DNA of 6,039 nucleotides from an uncultured Pseudorhodoferax sp. (GTDB lineage: Bacteria; Pseudomonadota; Gammaproteobacteria; Burkholderiales; Burkholderiaceae): NCBI GenBank assembly GCA_913776795.1, contig CAJYRH010000617.1, positions 1-6,039 on the forward strand, written 5' to 3'. Position 1 is the stretch's first letter; each line of letters opens with the position of its first letter. A model generated the notes under the pieces. It was given only the letters and a program-made list of their open reading frames with translations. It made no database searches and was not told the origin of the DNA. The translations under genes and the position numbers were made by a program. Below are positions 1-6,039 of this stretch, in pieces.

Positions 1-837
1 GTCGGCGATCCTGATGAAGCCGAAGTTCTGGCTCATCCAGATGATGAGCTCTTCGCTCAGGCGGCTCACGTGCACCATGCACAGGCTGGCGGCGGCCGTG
101 AATTCGATGGCGAAGTCGCGGTCGCTCACGGCATCGAGGCTGTTCTGGCACACGCCCTCCATGCCCAGCGTCTGCGCGACCCTTTCGCGGTCCAGCGGGT
201 AGCTGGTGCCGGCCAGCGCGGCCGCGCCCAGCGGCAGGCGGTTGGTGCGGCGGCGCACGTCGGCCATGCGCTCGGCGTCGCGCGCGAACATCTCCACGTA
301 GGCCAGCATGTGGTGGCCGAAGCTCACCGGCTGGGCCACCTGCAGGTGCGTAAAGCCGGGCAGGATCACGTCCACGTTCTGCTCGGCGATGCCGACAAGC
401 GCCTTTTGCAGGTCGCCCAGCAGGGCGTCGATCAGGTCGATCTCGCCGCGCAGCCACAGGCGCACGTCGGTGGCCACCTGGTCGTTGCGGCTGCGGCCCG
501 TGTGCAGGCGCTTGCCGGCGTCGCCGACGAGCTGGGTCAGGCGCGCCTCGATGTTCAGGTGCACGTCTTCCAGGTCGAGTTTCCACTCGAACTGACCGGA
601 CTCGATCTCGGCAGTGATCTGCTCCATGCCCTTGTGGATGGCGGCCAGGTCGTCGGCGCCGATGACCTTCTGGGCTGCCAGCATCTCGGCATGCGCCAGG
701 CTGCCCGCGATATCGGCCTGCCACAGGCGTTTGTCGAAGAACACGCTGGAGGTGTAGCGCTTGACCAGGTCGCTCATGGGCTCGGAGAACAGCGCGGACC
801 AGGCCTGGGATTTCTGGTCGAGTTGGTTGTGGGACAT
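1..837 (-). CDS. argH: Argininosuccinate lyase, N-terminal 279 codons (runs off left edge)
   Basis: This enzyme cleaves argininosuccinate to arginine and fumarate, the last step of arginine synthesis, in the cytoplasm as a homotetramer. The frame is open from the ATG at 837 to base 1. Seen: [16 protein letters not shown] near residue 38, the substrate-binding HTGRSRNDQ at 112-120, and [10 protein letters not shown] at 161-170, whose His164 lies in the conserved TH pair of the fumarase/aspartase superfamily. [16 protein letters not shown] is at 202-217 and the reading ends at FGFIRIAD. The family is about 460-470 residues, so roughly 60% is present. The superfamily signature loop (GSSxMPxKxNP) should start a few residues beyond the left edge. 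The start is chosen because [20 protein letters not shown] is a typical short ArgH N-terminus; the upstream Shine-Dalgarno match is poor. The gene is divergent from the kinase gene. No defect is visible in this part. Identity is very secure. Confidence 0.96.
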   Translation of the reverse strand, partial: MSHNQLDQKSQAWSALFSEPMSDLVKRYTSSVFFDKRLWQADIAGSLAHAEMLAAQKVIGADDLAAIHKGMEQITAEIESGQFEWKLDLEDVHLNIEARLTQLVGDAGKRLHTGRSRNDQVATDVRLWLRGEIDLIDALLGDLQKALVGIAEQNVDVILPGFTHLQVAQPVSFGHHMLAYVEMFARDAERMADVRRRTNRLPLGAAALAGTSYPLDRERVAQTLGMEGVCQNSLDAVSDRDFAIEFTAAASLCMVHVSRLSEELIIWMSQNFGFIRIAD

Positions 838-942
838 GGAATGCCGTCGGCTCAAGGGGGGGGAGGGGGAGCAGGCCGCGAGGCGGGCGGGGCCGCCATG
901 CAGGACGGTGCACCATAATCGGACGCCGCCCGCAGCCTGCGC
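838..942. promoter_or_regulatory. Divergent argH / histidine kinase intergenic region
   Basis: These 105 bases separate two head-to-head genes, so they should hold promoters for both. On the plus strand CATAAT at 914-919 is one mismatch from a sigma-70 -10 box and would put transcription start near 926, leaving a leader of under 20 bases before the kinase ATG. No convincing TTGACA-like -35 lies 16-18 bases upstream. On the minus strand TATGGT overlaps the same place and is a weaker -10 candidate for argH. The kinase ATG has no clear Shine-Dalgarno sequence. Promoter placement is inference from one box. Confidence 0.35.
856..869. repeat. G8-A-G5 homopolymeric tract in the argH leader
   Basis: Eight G residues (856-863), one A, then five G (865-869) lie 19-32 bases upstream of the argH start codon. 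The argH leader RNA would read this as a C-rich pyrimidine tract. It is the longest single-base run I noticed in the window. It is a plausible site for slippage or sequencing length error, and the plus strand could form a two-tier G-quadruplex. No function is shown. Confidence 0.6.
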
Positions 943-1980
943 ATGAAGGATCCGCAAATTTTATCGACCTTCCAGGAGCCTCGGGTCCCGTCGCAGCGGG
1001 GCCGTTCGAGTTCGGTCCTGGTCTTCGACGCCTGTCATCCCGGCGTGGTGCTGCGCGCCATCCTGTTCGTCGAAGCGGTGATGGCCGTGGGCGCCATGTT
1101 CGGCAGCGACAGCGTGGTGCAATGGGCCGAGCGGCTTGCCCTGCTCACCGCGGGTGCCCTGCCGGCCACGCTGCTGTGGCTGTTGCTGGCGTGCAGCTTC
1201 AAGCACCGCCTGGGTCGGCTGGGGCGCCAGGCGCACTATCCGGTGGGCGTGGTGCTGGGCGCACTGGCGGGCCTGGCGGCCTGCGCCGTGCTGTTCGGGA
1301 TCGGCGTCACGGCCAACCCGCCCTGGCTGGCCAGCGCGGTGACGGGGCTGCTGCTGTCCGTGCTGCTGGTGGCCGGGCTTGGTCTGCGCGCACGGGCGCG
1401 CACGCCGGCCGCCACCACCGCGCTGCTGGCCGAGCTGCAGGCCCGCATCCGGCCGCATTTCCTGTTCAACACGCTGAACAGCGCGATTGCGCTGGTGCGG
1501 GCCGAGCCGGCCAAGGCCGAGGCGCTGCTCGAAGATCTCTCGGACCTGTTCCGCCACGTGCTCAAGAACCCGGGCGAGTCGGTGACGCTGGGCGAAGAGA
1601 TCGCGCTGGCCGAGCGCTACCTGGCCATCGAGCAGGTGCGCTTCGGCAACCGCCTGCGCGTGCAGTGGTCGCTCGACCCGGCAGCCGACCAGGTGCGGCT
1701 GCCGCCGCTGCTGCTGCAGCCGCTGGTGGAGAACGCCGTCAAGCACGGCGTGGAGCCGAGCGACAGGGGGGCGGACATCCGCATCGCGAGCGAGCGGCGC
1801 GGCGAGACGGTACGCATCACGGTCGTCAACACCGTGCCGGCCGGGCAGGGCGCCAGCGGTCACGGCGTGGCGCTGGACAACGTGCGCACCCGGCTGGGCC
1901 TGTTGCACGACGTGCGCGGCAGTTTCCGGGCGGGCCTGCGCTACGGCGTCTTCCGCGTACGCATCGAGGTGCCGGCATGA
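943..1980 (+). CDS. AlgZ/FimS-like (LytS-family) membrane histidine kinase
   Basis: This is the sensor kinase that would phosphorylate the response regulator encoded 25 bases downstream; its signal is unknown. The 345-residue protein has a short cytoplasmic N-terminus, then about four hydrophobic segments (near residues 35-53, 65-84, 101-123 and 128-150). A His_kinase domain follows (Pfam PF06580 type): the H-box [16 protein letters not shown] has phospho-acceptor His172, and the N-box [17 protein letters not shown] has Asn264. The ATP-lid region is degenerate: where DxGxG is usual it reads [10 protein letters not shown], then [13 protein letters not shown] at 307-319. I recall AlgZ/FimS kinases being atypical here too. 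ATG 943 is preferred because the run from residue 24 ([16 protein letters not shown]) resembles conserved family N-termini, though no good ribosome site precedes it. No periplasmic sensor domain is visible, so sensing is probably within the membrane. It could equally be called a LytS/YehU-like kinase. Confidence 0.88.
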   Translation: MKDPQILSTFQEPRVPSQRGRSSSVLVFDACHPGVVLRAILFVEAVMAVGAMFGSDSVVQWAERLALLTAGALPATLLWLLLACSFKHRLGRLGRQAHYPVGVVLGALAGLAACAVLFGIGVTANPPWLASAVTGLLLSVLLVAGLGLRARARTPAATTALLAELQARIRPHFLFNTLNSAIALVRAEPAKAEALLEDLSDLFRHVLKNPGESVTLGEEIALAERYLAIEQVRFGNRLRVQWSLDPAADQVRLPPLLLQPLVENAVKHGVEPSDRGADIRIASERRGETVRITVVNTVPAGQGASGHGVALDNVRTRLGLLHDVRGSFRAGLRYGVFRVRIEVPA

Positions 1981-1995
1981 GCGAAAAACACAGAC

Positions 1996-1999
1996 GGAG
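1996..1999 (+). promoter_or_regulatory. Shine-Dalgarno of the response regulator
   Basis: GGAG sits six bases before the ATG at 2006 and supports that start. The ATG that overlaps the kinase stop codon (1978) is in another frame and reads only a short unrelated peptide, so the two genes are separated by 25 bases rather than translationally fused. Confidence 0.7.
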
Positions 2000-2005
2000 C
2001 AAGCC

Positions 2006-2746
2006 ATGGCCCTGCGGGTGCTGATCGTGGACGACGAACCCCTGGCGCGCACGCGATTGCGCACGCTGCTGGGCGATTGCAACGCGCCGGCGGCGCTGGT
2101 TTGCGGCGAGGCCGGCACCGCCACCGAGGCGATGGCTCTGTTGCAGCGCGAGCGATTCGACCTGGCGCTGCTGGACATCCACATGCCTGGCAGCGACGGC
2201 CTGGTGCTGGCCAACACGCTGCGTGCGCTGCCGGCGCCGCCAGCGGTGGTGTTCGTCACGGCCTATGCCCAGCACGCGCTGCAGGCCTTCGACGTGGAGG
2301 CCGTCGACTACCTGACCAAGCCGGTGCGGCTGCAGCGCCTGCAGCATGCGCTGCAGAAGGTCGAGCGGCTGCGCGGCCTGGCCGGGCAGCCGGCGGATAC
2401 GGACGCCGATTCCTTCATCCTGATCCAGGACCGCGGCCGCACCGAGCGCGTGCCGCTGGCCCAGATCCTGTACCTCAAGGCCGAGCTCAAGTACGTGACG
2501 GTGCGCACGCTGGCCCGCAGCTACATCCTGGACGGCGCCCTGAACGAACTGGAGGCACGCCACCGCCAGCATTTCGTGCGCGTGCACCGCAACGCGCTGG
2601 TCGCGCGCAAGGCGCTGCGCGCGCTCGAGAAGCACCACGATCCGGAGGAAGGCGAGGGCTGGGCCGTACGCCTGCATGGCCTGGACGAGCCGCTGGCCGT
2701 CTCGCGCCGCCAGCTTGCCGCCGTGCGCGAGGTGCTGGCCGGCTGA
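2006..2746 (+). CDS. AlgR-type response regulator, receiver plus LytTR DNA-binding domain
   Basis: This cytoplasmic transcription regulator is the expected partner of the preceding kinase. The 246-residue protein starts with a CheY-like receiver (residues 2-120). The acidic pocket is Asp9/Asp10 in VLIVDDEPLAR, the phospho-acceptor is Asp57 in LALLDIHMPGSDG, the switch Thr85 lies in VVFVTAYAQHALQAF, and Lys105 is in VDYLTKPV. All key residues are present. After a short linker, a LytTR domain (about 136-244) shows ILYLKAELKYVTVRT, the central HFVRVHRNALV, and the terminal PLAVSRRQLAAVREVL. Length and layout match Pseudomonas AlgR, which controls alginate, twitching and virulence genes. The targets here cannot be read from the sequence. 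It is in one operon with the kinase. I see no clear terminator after it, so some readthrough toward the chemoreceptor is possible. Family assignment is secure; equivalence to AlgR is inference from domain order and neighbourhood. Confidence 0.92.
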   Translation: MALRVLIVDDEPLARTRLRTLLGDCNAPAALVCGEAGTATEAMALLQRERFDLALLDIHMPGSDGLVLANTLRALPAPPAVVFVTAYAQHALQAFDVEAVDYLTKPVRLQRLQHALQKVERLRGLAGQPADTDADSFILIQDRGRTERVPLAQILYLKAELKYVTVRTLARSYILDGALNELEARHRQHFVRVHRNALVARKALRALEKHHDPEEGEGWAVRLHGLDEPLAVSRRQLAAVREVLAG

Positions 2747-2788
2747 TCCGGTGCGATGGAAGGGCAACTCGTGCCTGGTCATCGGTCC

Positions 2789-2814
2789 TAAACTGCGCGC
2801 CATTTGGCTGGTCG
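2789..2814 (+). promoter_or_regulatory. Weak candidate sigma-28 (FliA) promoter for the chemoreceptor
   Basis: TCCTAAA (the TAAA core at 2789-2792) resembles the -35 element of flagellar class III promoters, which often drive chemoreceptor genes. The -10 side is poor: GCTGGTCG at 2807-2814 matches only four of eight positions of GCCGATAA, with a spacer one base short. It is proposed because the gene type fits, not because the match is strong. The rest of the 105-base gap (2747-2851) shows no other clear element except the ribosome site. Confidence 0.2.
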
Positions 2815-2837
2815 GACGCACCGACGAGGTGTGCAGC

Positions 2838-2845
2838 GGAGGGAG
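2838..2845 (+). promoter_or_regulatory. Strong Shine-Dalgarno that fixes the chemoreceptor start
   Basis: GGAGGGAG lies six bases before ATG 2852. This decides against the in-frame TTG at 2804, which would add 16 Arg-rich residues ahead of the natural [16 protein letters not shown] membrane anchor and would place the ribosome site inside the gene. Confidence 0.8.
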
Positions 2846-2851
2846 CACGGT

Positions 2852-4774
2852 ATGAAGTGGAACGACATCGGGGTGGGCCGCCGCTTGTGGCTGGTGGTGC
2901 TGGGGTTGCTGATCGCCATGCTCGTGATCGCTGCCGTGGTGCAGGTCAACGCGGCCAACGTGATGGACAACGCCCTGCGCACGGTGCAGGCCTACGAGGG
3001 GCGCATTTCCGATGCGATCCGCTGGCGCGGACTCACCGCGACCGCCACCAGCATGGTGGAAGGGGCGGCCGTTACCACGGACACTTCGTTGGCCAGGATC
3101 TACGACGGCCGCGTCAAGGCCTTGATCGCGCAGATCACGACGGTCCAGGAGCGCATCACCAAGGCCACGGTCGCCGACGAGAGCAAGGCCGCGCTGCAGA
3201 CCATTGCCGACCAGCGCGCGCGGGTCCTGTCCATGACGGCGCGAGTGACCGAACTCAAGAATGCGGGCGGTGACGTGCAGGGCTATGTCGAGCGCGAATA
3301 CCGCCCCGCCATCGACGCCTACCTGAAGGCGCTGGACGACTTCGTCACGGTGCAGGAAACGTTGCGCGACCGGGCCCGCACGGCGGCCGAGGACGCGCGC
3401 CGCACAGGCTCGTTCACGGGTCTGGCCTTGATCGGCCTGGTGTTTCTCGCGGGCATCGGCCTGACGGTCGCGCTGGTGCGCTCCATCGTGCGCCCCCTGG
3501 ATCGCGCACTGAAGGCGGCCGACGCCATTGCCAGCGGCGACCTCACGCAACGGCTGGACGATGCGCGGCGTGACGAGTTCGGCCAGCTGCTGCGCGCGCT
3601 CTCTGCCATGACCGACCGGCTGCGCGGGCTGGTCAGCGAGGTGCGCAGCGGCGTCGAGTCGGTGTCGACTGCCTCGACGGAAATCGCCAGCGGCAACCAT
3701 GACCTGTCCGCGCGGACAGAGCAGACAGCCTCCAACCTGCAGCAGACCGCTGCCAGCATGGAAGAGCTCACCAGTACCGTTGCGCAGTCGGCCGACACGG
3801 CGCGCCAGGCCAACCAGCTTGCCAGCACGGCGGCGCAGGCAGCCACCCAGGGCGGCGAGGTCGTCGGGCAGGTCGTGCGCAGCATGCAGGACATCAGCGA
3901 GGCATCGCGCAAGATCGCCGACATCATCGGCACCATCGACGCCATCGCGTTCCAGACCAACATCCTCGCACTGAACGCCGCCGTGGAGGCTGCGCGCGCC
4001 GGCGAGCAGGGCCGGGGCTTTGCCGTGGTGGCTTCGGAAGTGCGCGCCTTGGCCGGACGCTCGGCCGAAGCGGCCAAGGAGATCAAGGCGCTCATCAACG
4101 CCTCGGTGCAGACGGTGGAAACCGGTTCATCCCAGGTCGAGCATGCCGGCGCCTCGATGCAGGAGATCGTGGCCAGCGTGCGTCGCGTGAGCGACCTGAT
4201 CGGCGAGATCAGCGCCTCTTCCACCGAACAGCGCGACGGCATCGCCCAGGTCAACCAGGCGGTGGCGCAACTGGACCAGATGACGCAGCAGAACGCTGCG
4301 CTGGTGGAGGAGTCAGCGGCTGCTGCCTCCGGTCTCAAGGACCAGGCGCAGCGGCTGTCCCAGGTGGTGTCGGTGTTCAATGTCGGCACCGGCACGGTGC
4401 TGGAACTGGCACCACGCGCGGCGCCCGTGGCCGTCCCCGCGCCTGCGGTCGCCAGGGCGGCGGTGGCGCGGCCAGCAGTTGCCGCCCCGGCCATGCGTGC
4501 AGCGCCTGCGGTGGCAGCACCAGCCCCCAGACGACTGGGGGTGGCATCCGGCCCGGCCGTCGCCGCGGCAGGGCCGAAGCCGAAGCCGCAGCCGCAGCCC
4601 GGCCCGGCTGCCAAGCCTGTGGCAAAGCCAGCTGCCGTGCCGGACGTCAAGCCAGCCGCCAAGCCTGTTGGGCAGCCCTCGGCGGCCAGGCCGCTGGCTG
4701 CGCCGCCGCGCGCACCGGCGGCCAGCAAGGCCAAGTCCGCGGCCGCTGAAGAAGGCGAGTGGGAGAGCTTCTGA
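2852..4774 (+). CDS. Methyl-accepting chemotaxis protein with C-terminal EWESF tether
   Basis: This inner-membrane chemoreceptor would signal through CheW and CheA to the flagellar motor. The 640-residue protein has TM1 at about 12-32, a periplasmic helical ligand domain at 33-187 (four-helix-bundle type rather than Cache, by length and helical look), and TM2 at about 188-209. HAMP spans about 209-262 ([20 protein letters not shown]), followed by a Tsr-like cytoplasmic coiled-coil from about 263 to 510. The methylation helix reads [20 protein letters not shown] (286-305). The hairpin tip includes [20 protein letters not shown] (367-386), then [19 protein letters not shown]. Residues 511-633 are an Ala/Pro/Lys-rich flexible linker, and the protein ends in EWESF, resembling the NWETF pentapeptide that docks CheR/CheB in Tar and Tsr. 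The ligand cannot be inferred. The gene lies 105 bases after the regulator and is convergent with recJ. No defect is seen. Confidence 0.95.
   Translation: MKWNDIGVGRRLWLVVLGLLIAMLVIAAVVQVNAANVMDNALRTVQAYEGRISDAIRWRGLTATATSMVEGAAVTTDTSLARIYDGRVKALIAQITTVQERITKATVADESKAALQTIADQRARVLSMTARVTELKNAGGDVQGYVEREYRPAIDAYLKALDDFVTVQETLRDRARTAAEDARRTGSFTGLALIGLVFLAGIGLTVALVRSIVRPLDRALKAADAIASGDLTQRLDDARRDEFGQLLRALSAMTDRLRGLVSEVRSGVESVSTASTEIASGNHDLSARTEQTASNLQQTAASMEELTSTVAQSADTARQANQLASTAAQAATQGGEVVGQVVRSMQDISEASRKIADIIGTIDAIAFQTNILALNAAVEAARAGEQGRGFAVVASEVRALAGRSAEAAKEIKALINASVQTVETGSSQVEHAGASMQEIVASVRRVSDLIGEISASSTEQRDGIAQVNQAVAQLDQMTQQNAALVEESAAAASGLKDQAQRLSQVVSVFNVGTGTVLELAPRAAPVAVPAPAVARAAVARPAVAAPAMRAAPAVAAPAPRRLGVASGPAVAAAGPKPKPQPQPGPAAKPVAKPAAVPDVKPAAKPVGQPSAARPLAAPPRAPAASKAKSAAAEEGEWESF
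4382..4750 (+). other. Low-complexity Ala/Pro/Lys linker encoded in the chemoreceptor gene
   Basis: About 123 codons between the signalling coiled-coil and the terminal pentapeptide are dominated by Ala, Pro, Val and Lys. They include [16 protein letters not shown] runs, KPKPQPQP near codon 576, and repeated KPAA/AKPV units (codons 588-605). The codon-level repeats AAGCCGAAGCCG and CAGCCGCAGCC lie near 4577. The composition suggests an unstructured tether that lets the end of the receptor reach neighbouring receptors. Such linkers vary in length between homologues. Confidence 0.8.
4524..4541. repeat. Perfect 7-bp hairpin inside the chemoreceptor linker
   Basis: CCCCCAG (4524-4530) and CTGGGGG (4535-4541) are exact reverse complements around the loop ACGA. 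It lies in the coding linker (codons near 558-564) with no T tract after it, so it is not a standard terminator. It may be chance in GC-rich low-complexity DNA. Confidence 0.5.
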
Positions 4775-4777
4775 CCT

Positions 4778-4794
4778 GCGCCCAGGGCCGGCGC
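4778..4794. terminator. Possible weak hairpin between convergent mcp and recJ
   Basis: The 28-base gap between the two stop codons contains GCGCC (4778-4782) and GGCGC (4790-4794) around a seven-base loop, with an alternative overlapping GGGC/GCCC pairing. There is no T tract on either strand, so it would be an atypical bidirectional terminator at best. The position, directly between convergent genes, is the main argument for it. Confidence 0.22.
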
Positions 4795-4802
4795 CCGGTG
4801 CT

Positions 4803-5828
4803 TCAGACGGCCATGCCTTCCACGAGGAAGCGCACGCGCCGTTGACCCTGCCATTCGTCGGCATCGAGCCGGAAGGCCAGCACTGCGCGGTTGGGCAGCG
4901 GCTCCACGCGGCCGAACCAGATGCCGTCCACGGCTTGGCCCTGGTGGCGCAGCTTGAGCGCCAGATGGCGCTCGCCGACCAGGCGCTGCGAGACGATCTC
5001 CACCTCCTCGCTGAAGGTCGGCGCCGCGAAGCCCTGGCCCCAGACCTCGCGGTGCAGCGTGTCGACCATCTCGGCGCGCCGGTACTCGGGCGCCAGCGGG
5101 CCGTCGGTGTCGAGCCGGCGCGTCAGCGCCGCCTCGTCCAGCCACTCGCGCGCGATGGCGCGCAACCCGGCCTCGAACTCGGGCCAGCGTTCGGCCGCCA
5201 CCGTGCAGCCCGCCGCCATGGCGTGGCCGCCGAAGCGCAGCAGCACGCCGGGGTGGCGCTTGGCCAGCAGGTCCAGCGCATCGCGCAGGTGAAAGCCCGC
5301 GATGGAGCGGCCCGAGCCCTTGATCTCGCCTTCGTGGCCCGGCGCGCGCGAAGCGGCGAACACGAAGCAAGGCCGGTGCAGCCGGTCCTTCAGGCGCGAG
5401 GCCACGATGCCGACCACGCCCTCGTGGAAGGCCGGGTCGTAGACGCTGATTGCAGGCGGCGGCTCCTCGCCTTCGGCGAACAGGGATTCGGCGACCAGCT
5501 CGGCCTGCTCGCGCATGTCGGTCTCGATGCTGCGGCGCTCGCGGTTGATCGCGTCCAGCGTGCGGGCGAGTTCATTGGCGCGGCCGGCGTCGTCGGTCAG
5601 CAGGCATTCGATGCCCAGCGTCATGTCGGCCAGGCGGCCGGCGGCGTTGATGCGCGGCCCCAGCGCGAAGCCGAAGTCGAAGCCCGTGGCCTGGCTGCTC
5701 TTGCGGCCAGCCGCGTCGAACAGCGCAGCCAGGCCAGCCGGCATCTGGCCGGCGCGGATGCGGCGCAGGCCCTGGGCCACGAGGCGGCGGTTGTTGGCAT
5801 CGAGCCGGACCACGTCGGCCACGGTGCC
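4803..5828 (-). CDS. recJ: Single-stranded-DNA-specific exonuclease RecJ, C-terminal part (5' end lost at a rearrangement)
   Basis: RecJ degrades single-stranded DNA 5' to 3' in recombination and mismatch repair. About 342 codons are present, from GTVADVVRLDANNRRLVAQG to the TGA at 4803-4805. Numbering from the GTG at 5822 as residue 1: FALGPRINAAGRLADMTLGI lies at 52-71, HEGVVGIVASR at 133-143, GSGRSIAGFHLRDAL at 169-183 and the DHHA1 motif RFGGHAMAAG at 196-205, followed by the OB-like C-terminal domain ending EGMAV. The family is about 560-580 residues, so the N-terminal DHH catalytic domain is missing. The GTG at 5822 is not a real start: it is the internal Val of the conserved GTVADVV run. 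Homology fails upstream of about 5828, where the frame stays open but reads non-RecJ residues (QRQQCVEL) antisense to a second recJ piece. In its own genome the gene is probably intact; here it is truncated. Confidence 0.93.
   Translation of the reverse strand, partial: GTVADVVRLDANNRRLVAQGLRRIRAGQMPAGLAALFDAAGRKSSQATGFDFGFALGPRINAAGRLADMTLGIECLLTDDAGRANELARTLDAINRERRSIETDMREQAELVAESLFAEGEEPPPAISVYDPAFHEGVVGIVASRLKDRLHRPCFVFAASRAPGHEGEIKGSGRSIAGFHLRDALDLLAKRHPGVLLRFGGHAMAAGCTVAAERWPEFEAGLRAIAREWLDEAALTRRLDTDGPLAPEYRRAEMVDTLHREVWGQGFAAPTFSEEVEIVSQRLVGERHLALKLRHQGQAVDGIWFGRVEPLPNRAVLAFRLDADEWQGQRRVRFLVEGMAV
5483..5668 (-). repeat. Left arm of imperfect inverted repeat (recJ, copy 1)
   Basis: This 186-base stretch of the minus-strand recJ is the reverse complement of 5854-6039 with 21 substitutions and no indels by hand alignment, about 89% identity. 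Mismatches are sparse at the inner end (two in the first 90 or so bases) and crowd toward the outer end. It encodes ALGPRINAAGRLADM through about VAES. Confidence 0.9.
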
Positions 5829-5863
5829 AAGCTCGACACACTGCTGCCGCTGGTCGCGCTGGG
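5822..5863. other. Double breakpoint at the recJ fold-back
   Basis: Two joins that do not match RecJ gene order lie within about 36 bases. One, near 5828/5829, switches from minus-strand recJ to plus-strand recJ with at most a few bases of ambiguity. The other, within 5854-5863, skips 56 codons at the repeated ALG coding sequence. Together they bracket an inverted 33-36-base piece coding KLDTLLPLVALG. Confidence 0.75.
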
Positions 5864-6039
5864 CCCGCGCATCAACGCCGCCGGCCGCCTGGCCGACATG
5901 ACGCTGGGCATCGAATGCCTGTTGACCGACGACGCCGGCCGCGCCACCGAACTCGCGCGCACGCTGGATGCGATCAACCGCGAGCGCCGCGACATCGAAG
6001 GCGGCATGCGCGAGCAGGCCATCCGCCTGGCCGAGTCGC
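5829..6039 (+). pseudogene. recJ: Second recJ fragment, inverted, with in-frame internal gap, runs off right edge
   Basis: The plus strand reads 70 codons of RecJ. KLDTLLPLVALG is the segment that normally precedes TVADVV. It is joined directly to PRINAAGRLADMTLG and on to INRERRDIEGGMREQAIRLAES at the edge. Relative to the minus-strand copy, the residues TVADVV through FALG (56 codons, 168 bases) are missing. The splice falls on a shared tcgcgctggg at the ALG codons. No RecJ N-terminus or start codon precedes it, because the upstream bases belong to the minus-strand gene. Protein differences from copy 1 (N to T, S to D, TD to GG, EL to IR, V to L) are what one expects between related species or diverged alleles, not a fresh duplicate. 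It could be a chimeric assembly join or a real rearrangement; as written it cannot make RecJ. Confidence 0.8.
5854..6039 (+). repeat. Right arm of imperfect inverted repeat (recJ, copy 2)
   Basis: This is the partner of 5483-5668, separated from it by 185 bases. It runs to the last base of the window, so the true length of the repeat is unknown. Substitutions include both silent third-position changes and amino-acid changes, showing two separately evolved coding sequences. Confidence 0.9.

Noticed and set aside
70..918. Open plus-strand frame of 282 codons
   Set aside because: It is antisense to argH, whose minus-strand translation matches argininosuccinate lyase motif by motif. The plus reading is Ala/Gly/His/Gln-rich with no domain.
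1002..1071. Two sequences resembling the AlgR site CCGTTCGTC (1002-1010 at 7/9, 1063-1071 at 8/9)
   Set aside because: Both fall inside the kinase coding region and the second encodes a membrane segment. Such short partial matches are expected by chance in GC-rich DNA.
961..2259. Minus-strand open frame of 432 codons
   Set aside because: It is antisense to the kinase and regulator, with a Gln/His/Arg-rich composition typical of shadow frames.
1826..3700. Long minus-strand open frame of 624 codons
   Set aside because: It lies opposite the kinase, regulator and chemoreceptor, all of which have clear family motifs. High GC makes antisense stops rare.
3319..5370. Long minus-strand open frame of 683 codons
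   Set aside because: It is the complement of the chemoreceptor joined to an off-frame reading of recJ, with low-complexity sequence and no recognisable domain.
5621..6022. Minus-strand frames crossing the recJ breakpoint
   Set aside because: They arise because the two inverted recJ pieces are open on both strands. Their symmetric Arg/Ser-rich translations mirror each other across the repeat and carry no domain.
5483..6039. Inverted repeat as terminal repeats of a transposon
   Set aside because: Both arms are RecJ coding sequence, no transposase or target duplication is present, and the loop is also recJ.

Overview
The window is GC-rich DNA with dense coding and the codon use of a betaproteobacterium. 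The proteins fit Burkholderiales, most likely Comamonadaceae (Acidovorax/Comamonas-like). That placement rests on how the proteins read, not on a database search. Both ends cut through genes. The odd length and the disturbed right end suggest a complete short contig, possibly from a metagenome.

Layout from left to right. Bases 1-837 (minus strand) hold the N-terminal 279 codons of argH, argininosuccinate lyase, which runs off the left edge. A 105-base divergent intergenic region with a long G tract follows. A two-gene plus-strand operon then encodes an AlgZ/FimS-type (LytS-like) membrane histidine kinase (943-1980) and an AlgR-type LytTR response regulator (2006-2746). After a second 105-base gap comes a complete methyl-accepting chemotaxis protein (2852-4774). 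It has a long Ala/Pro/Lys linker and a C-terminal EWESF pentapeptide of the CheR/CheB-docking type. Convergent with it on the minus strand is the C-terminal 60% of recJ, the single-strand exonuclease (4803-5828).

The right end is the most unusual part. At about 5828/5829 the minus-strand recJ stops being collinear with RecJ. The sequence folds back into a second, divergent recJ fragment on the plus strand (5829-6039). That fragment has an in-frame gap of about 56 codons relative to RecJ, and the missing segment is the one present in the minus-strand copy between the two repeat arms. The arms (5483-5668 and 5854-6039) form a 186-base inverted repeat with 21 substitutions and no indels by hand alignment. 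Either a chimeric contig joining two related recJ alleles or a complex template-switch rearrangement would explain this; I favour chimera.

Functionally, the kinase and regulator form one signalling pair. The argH | algZ-algR order matches the Pseudomonas neighbourhood, but the gene expected next there (hemC) is absent and a chemoreceptor occupies the slot. I see no RNA genes, CRISPR arrays, insertion sequences or phage genes, and no evidence of a wholly new system.
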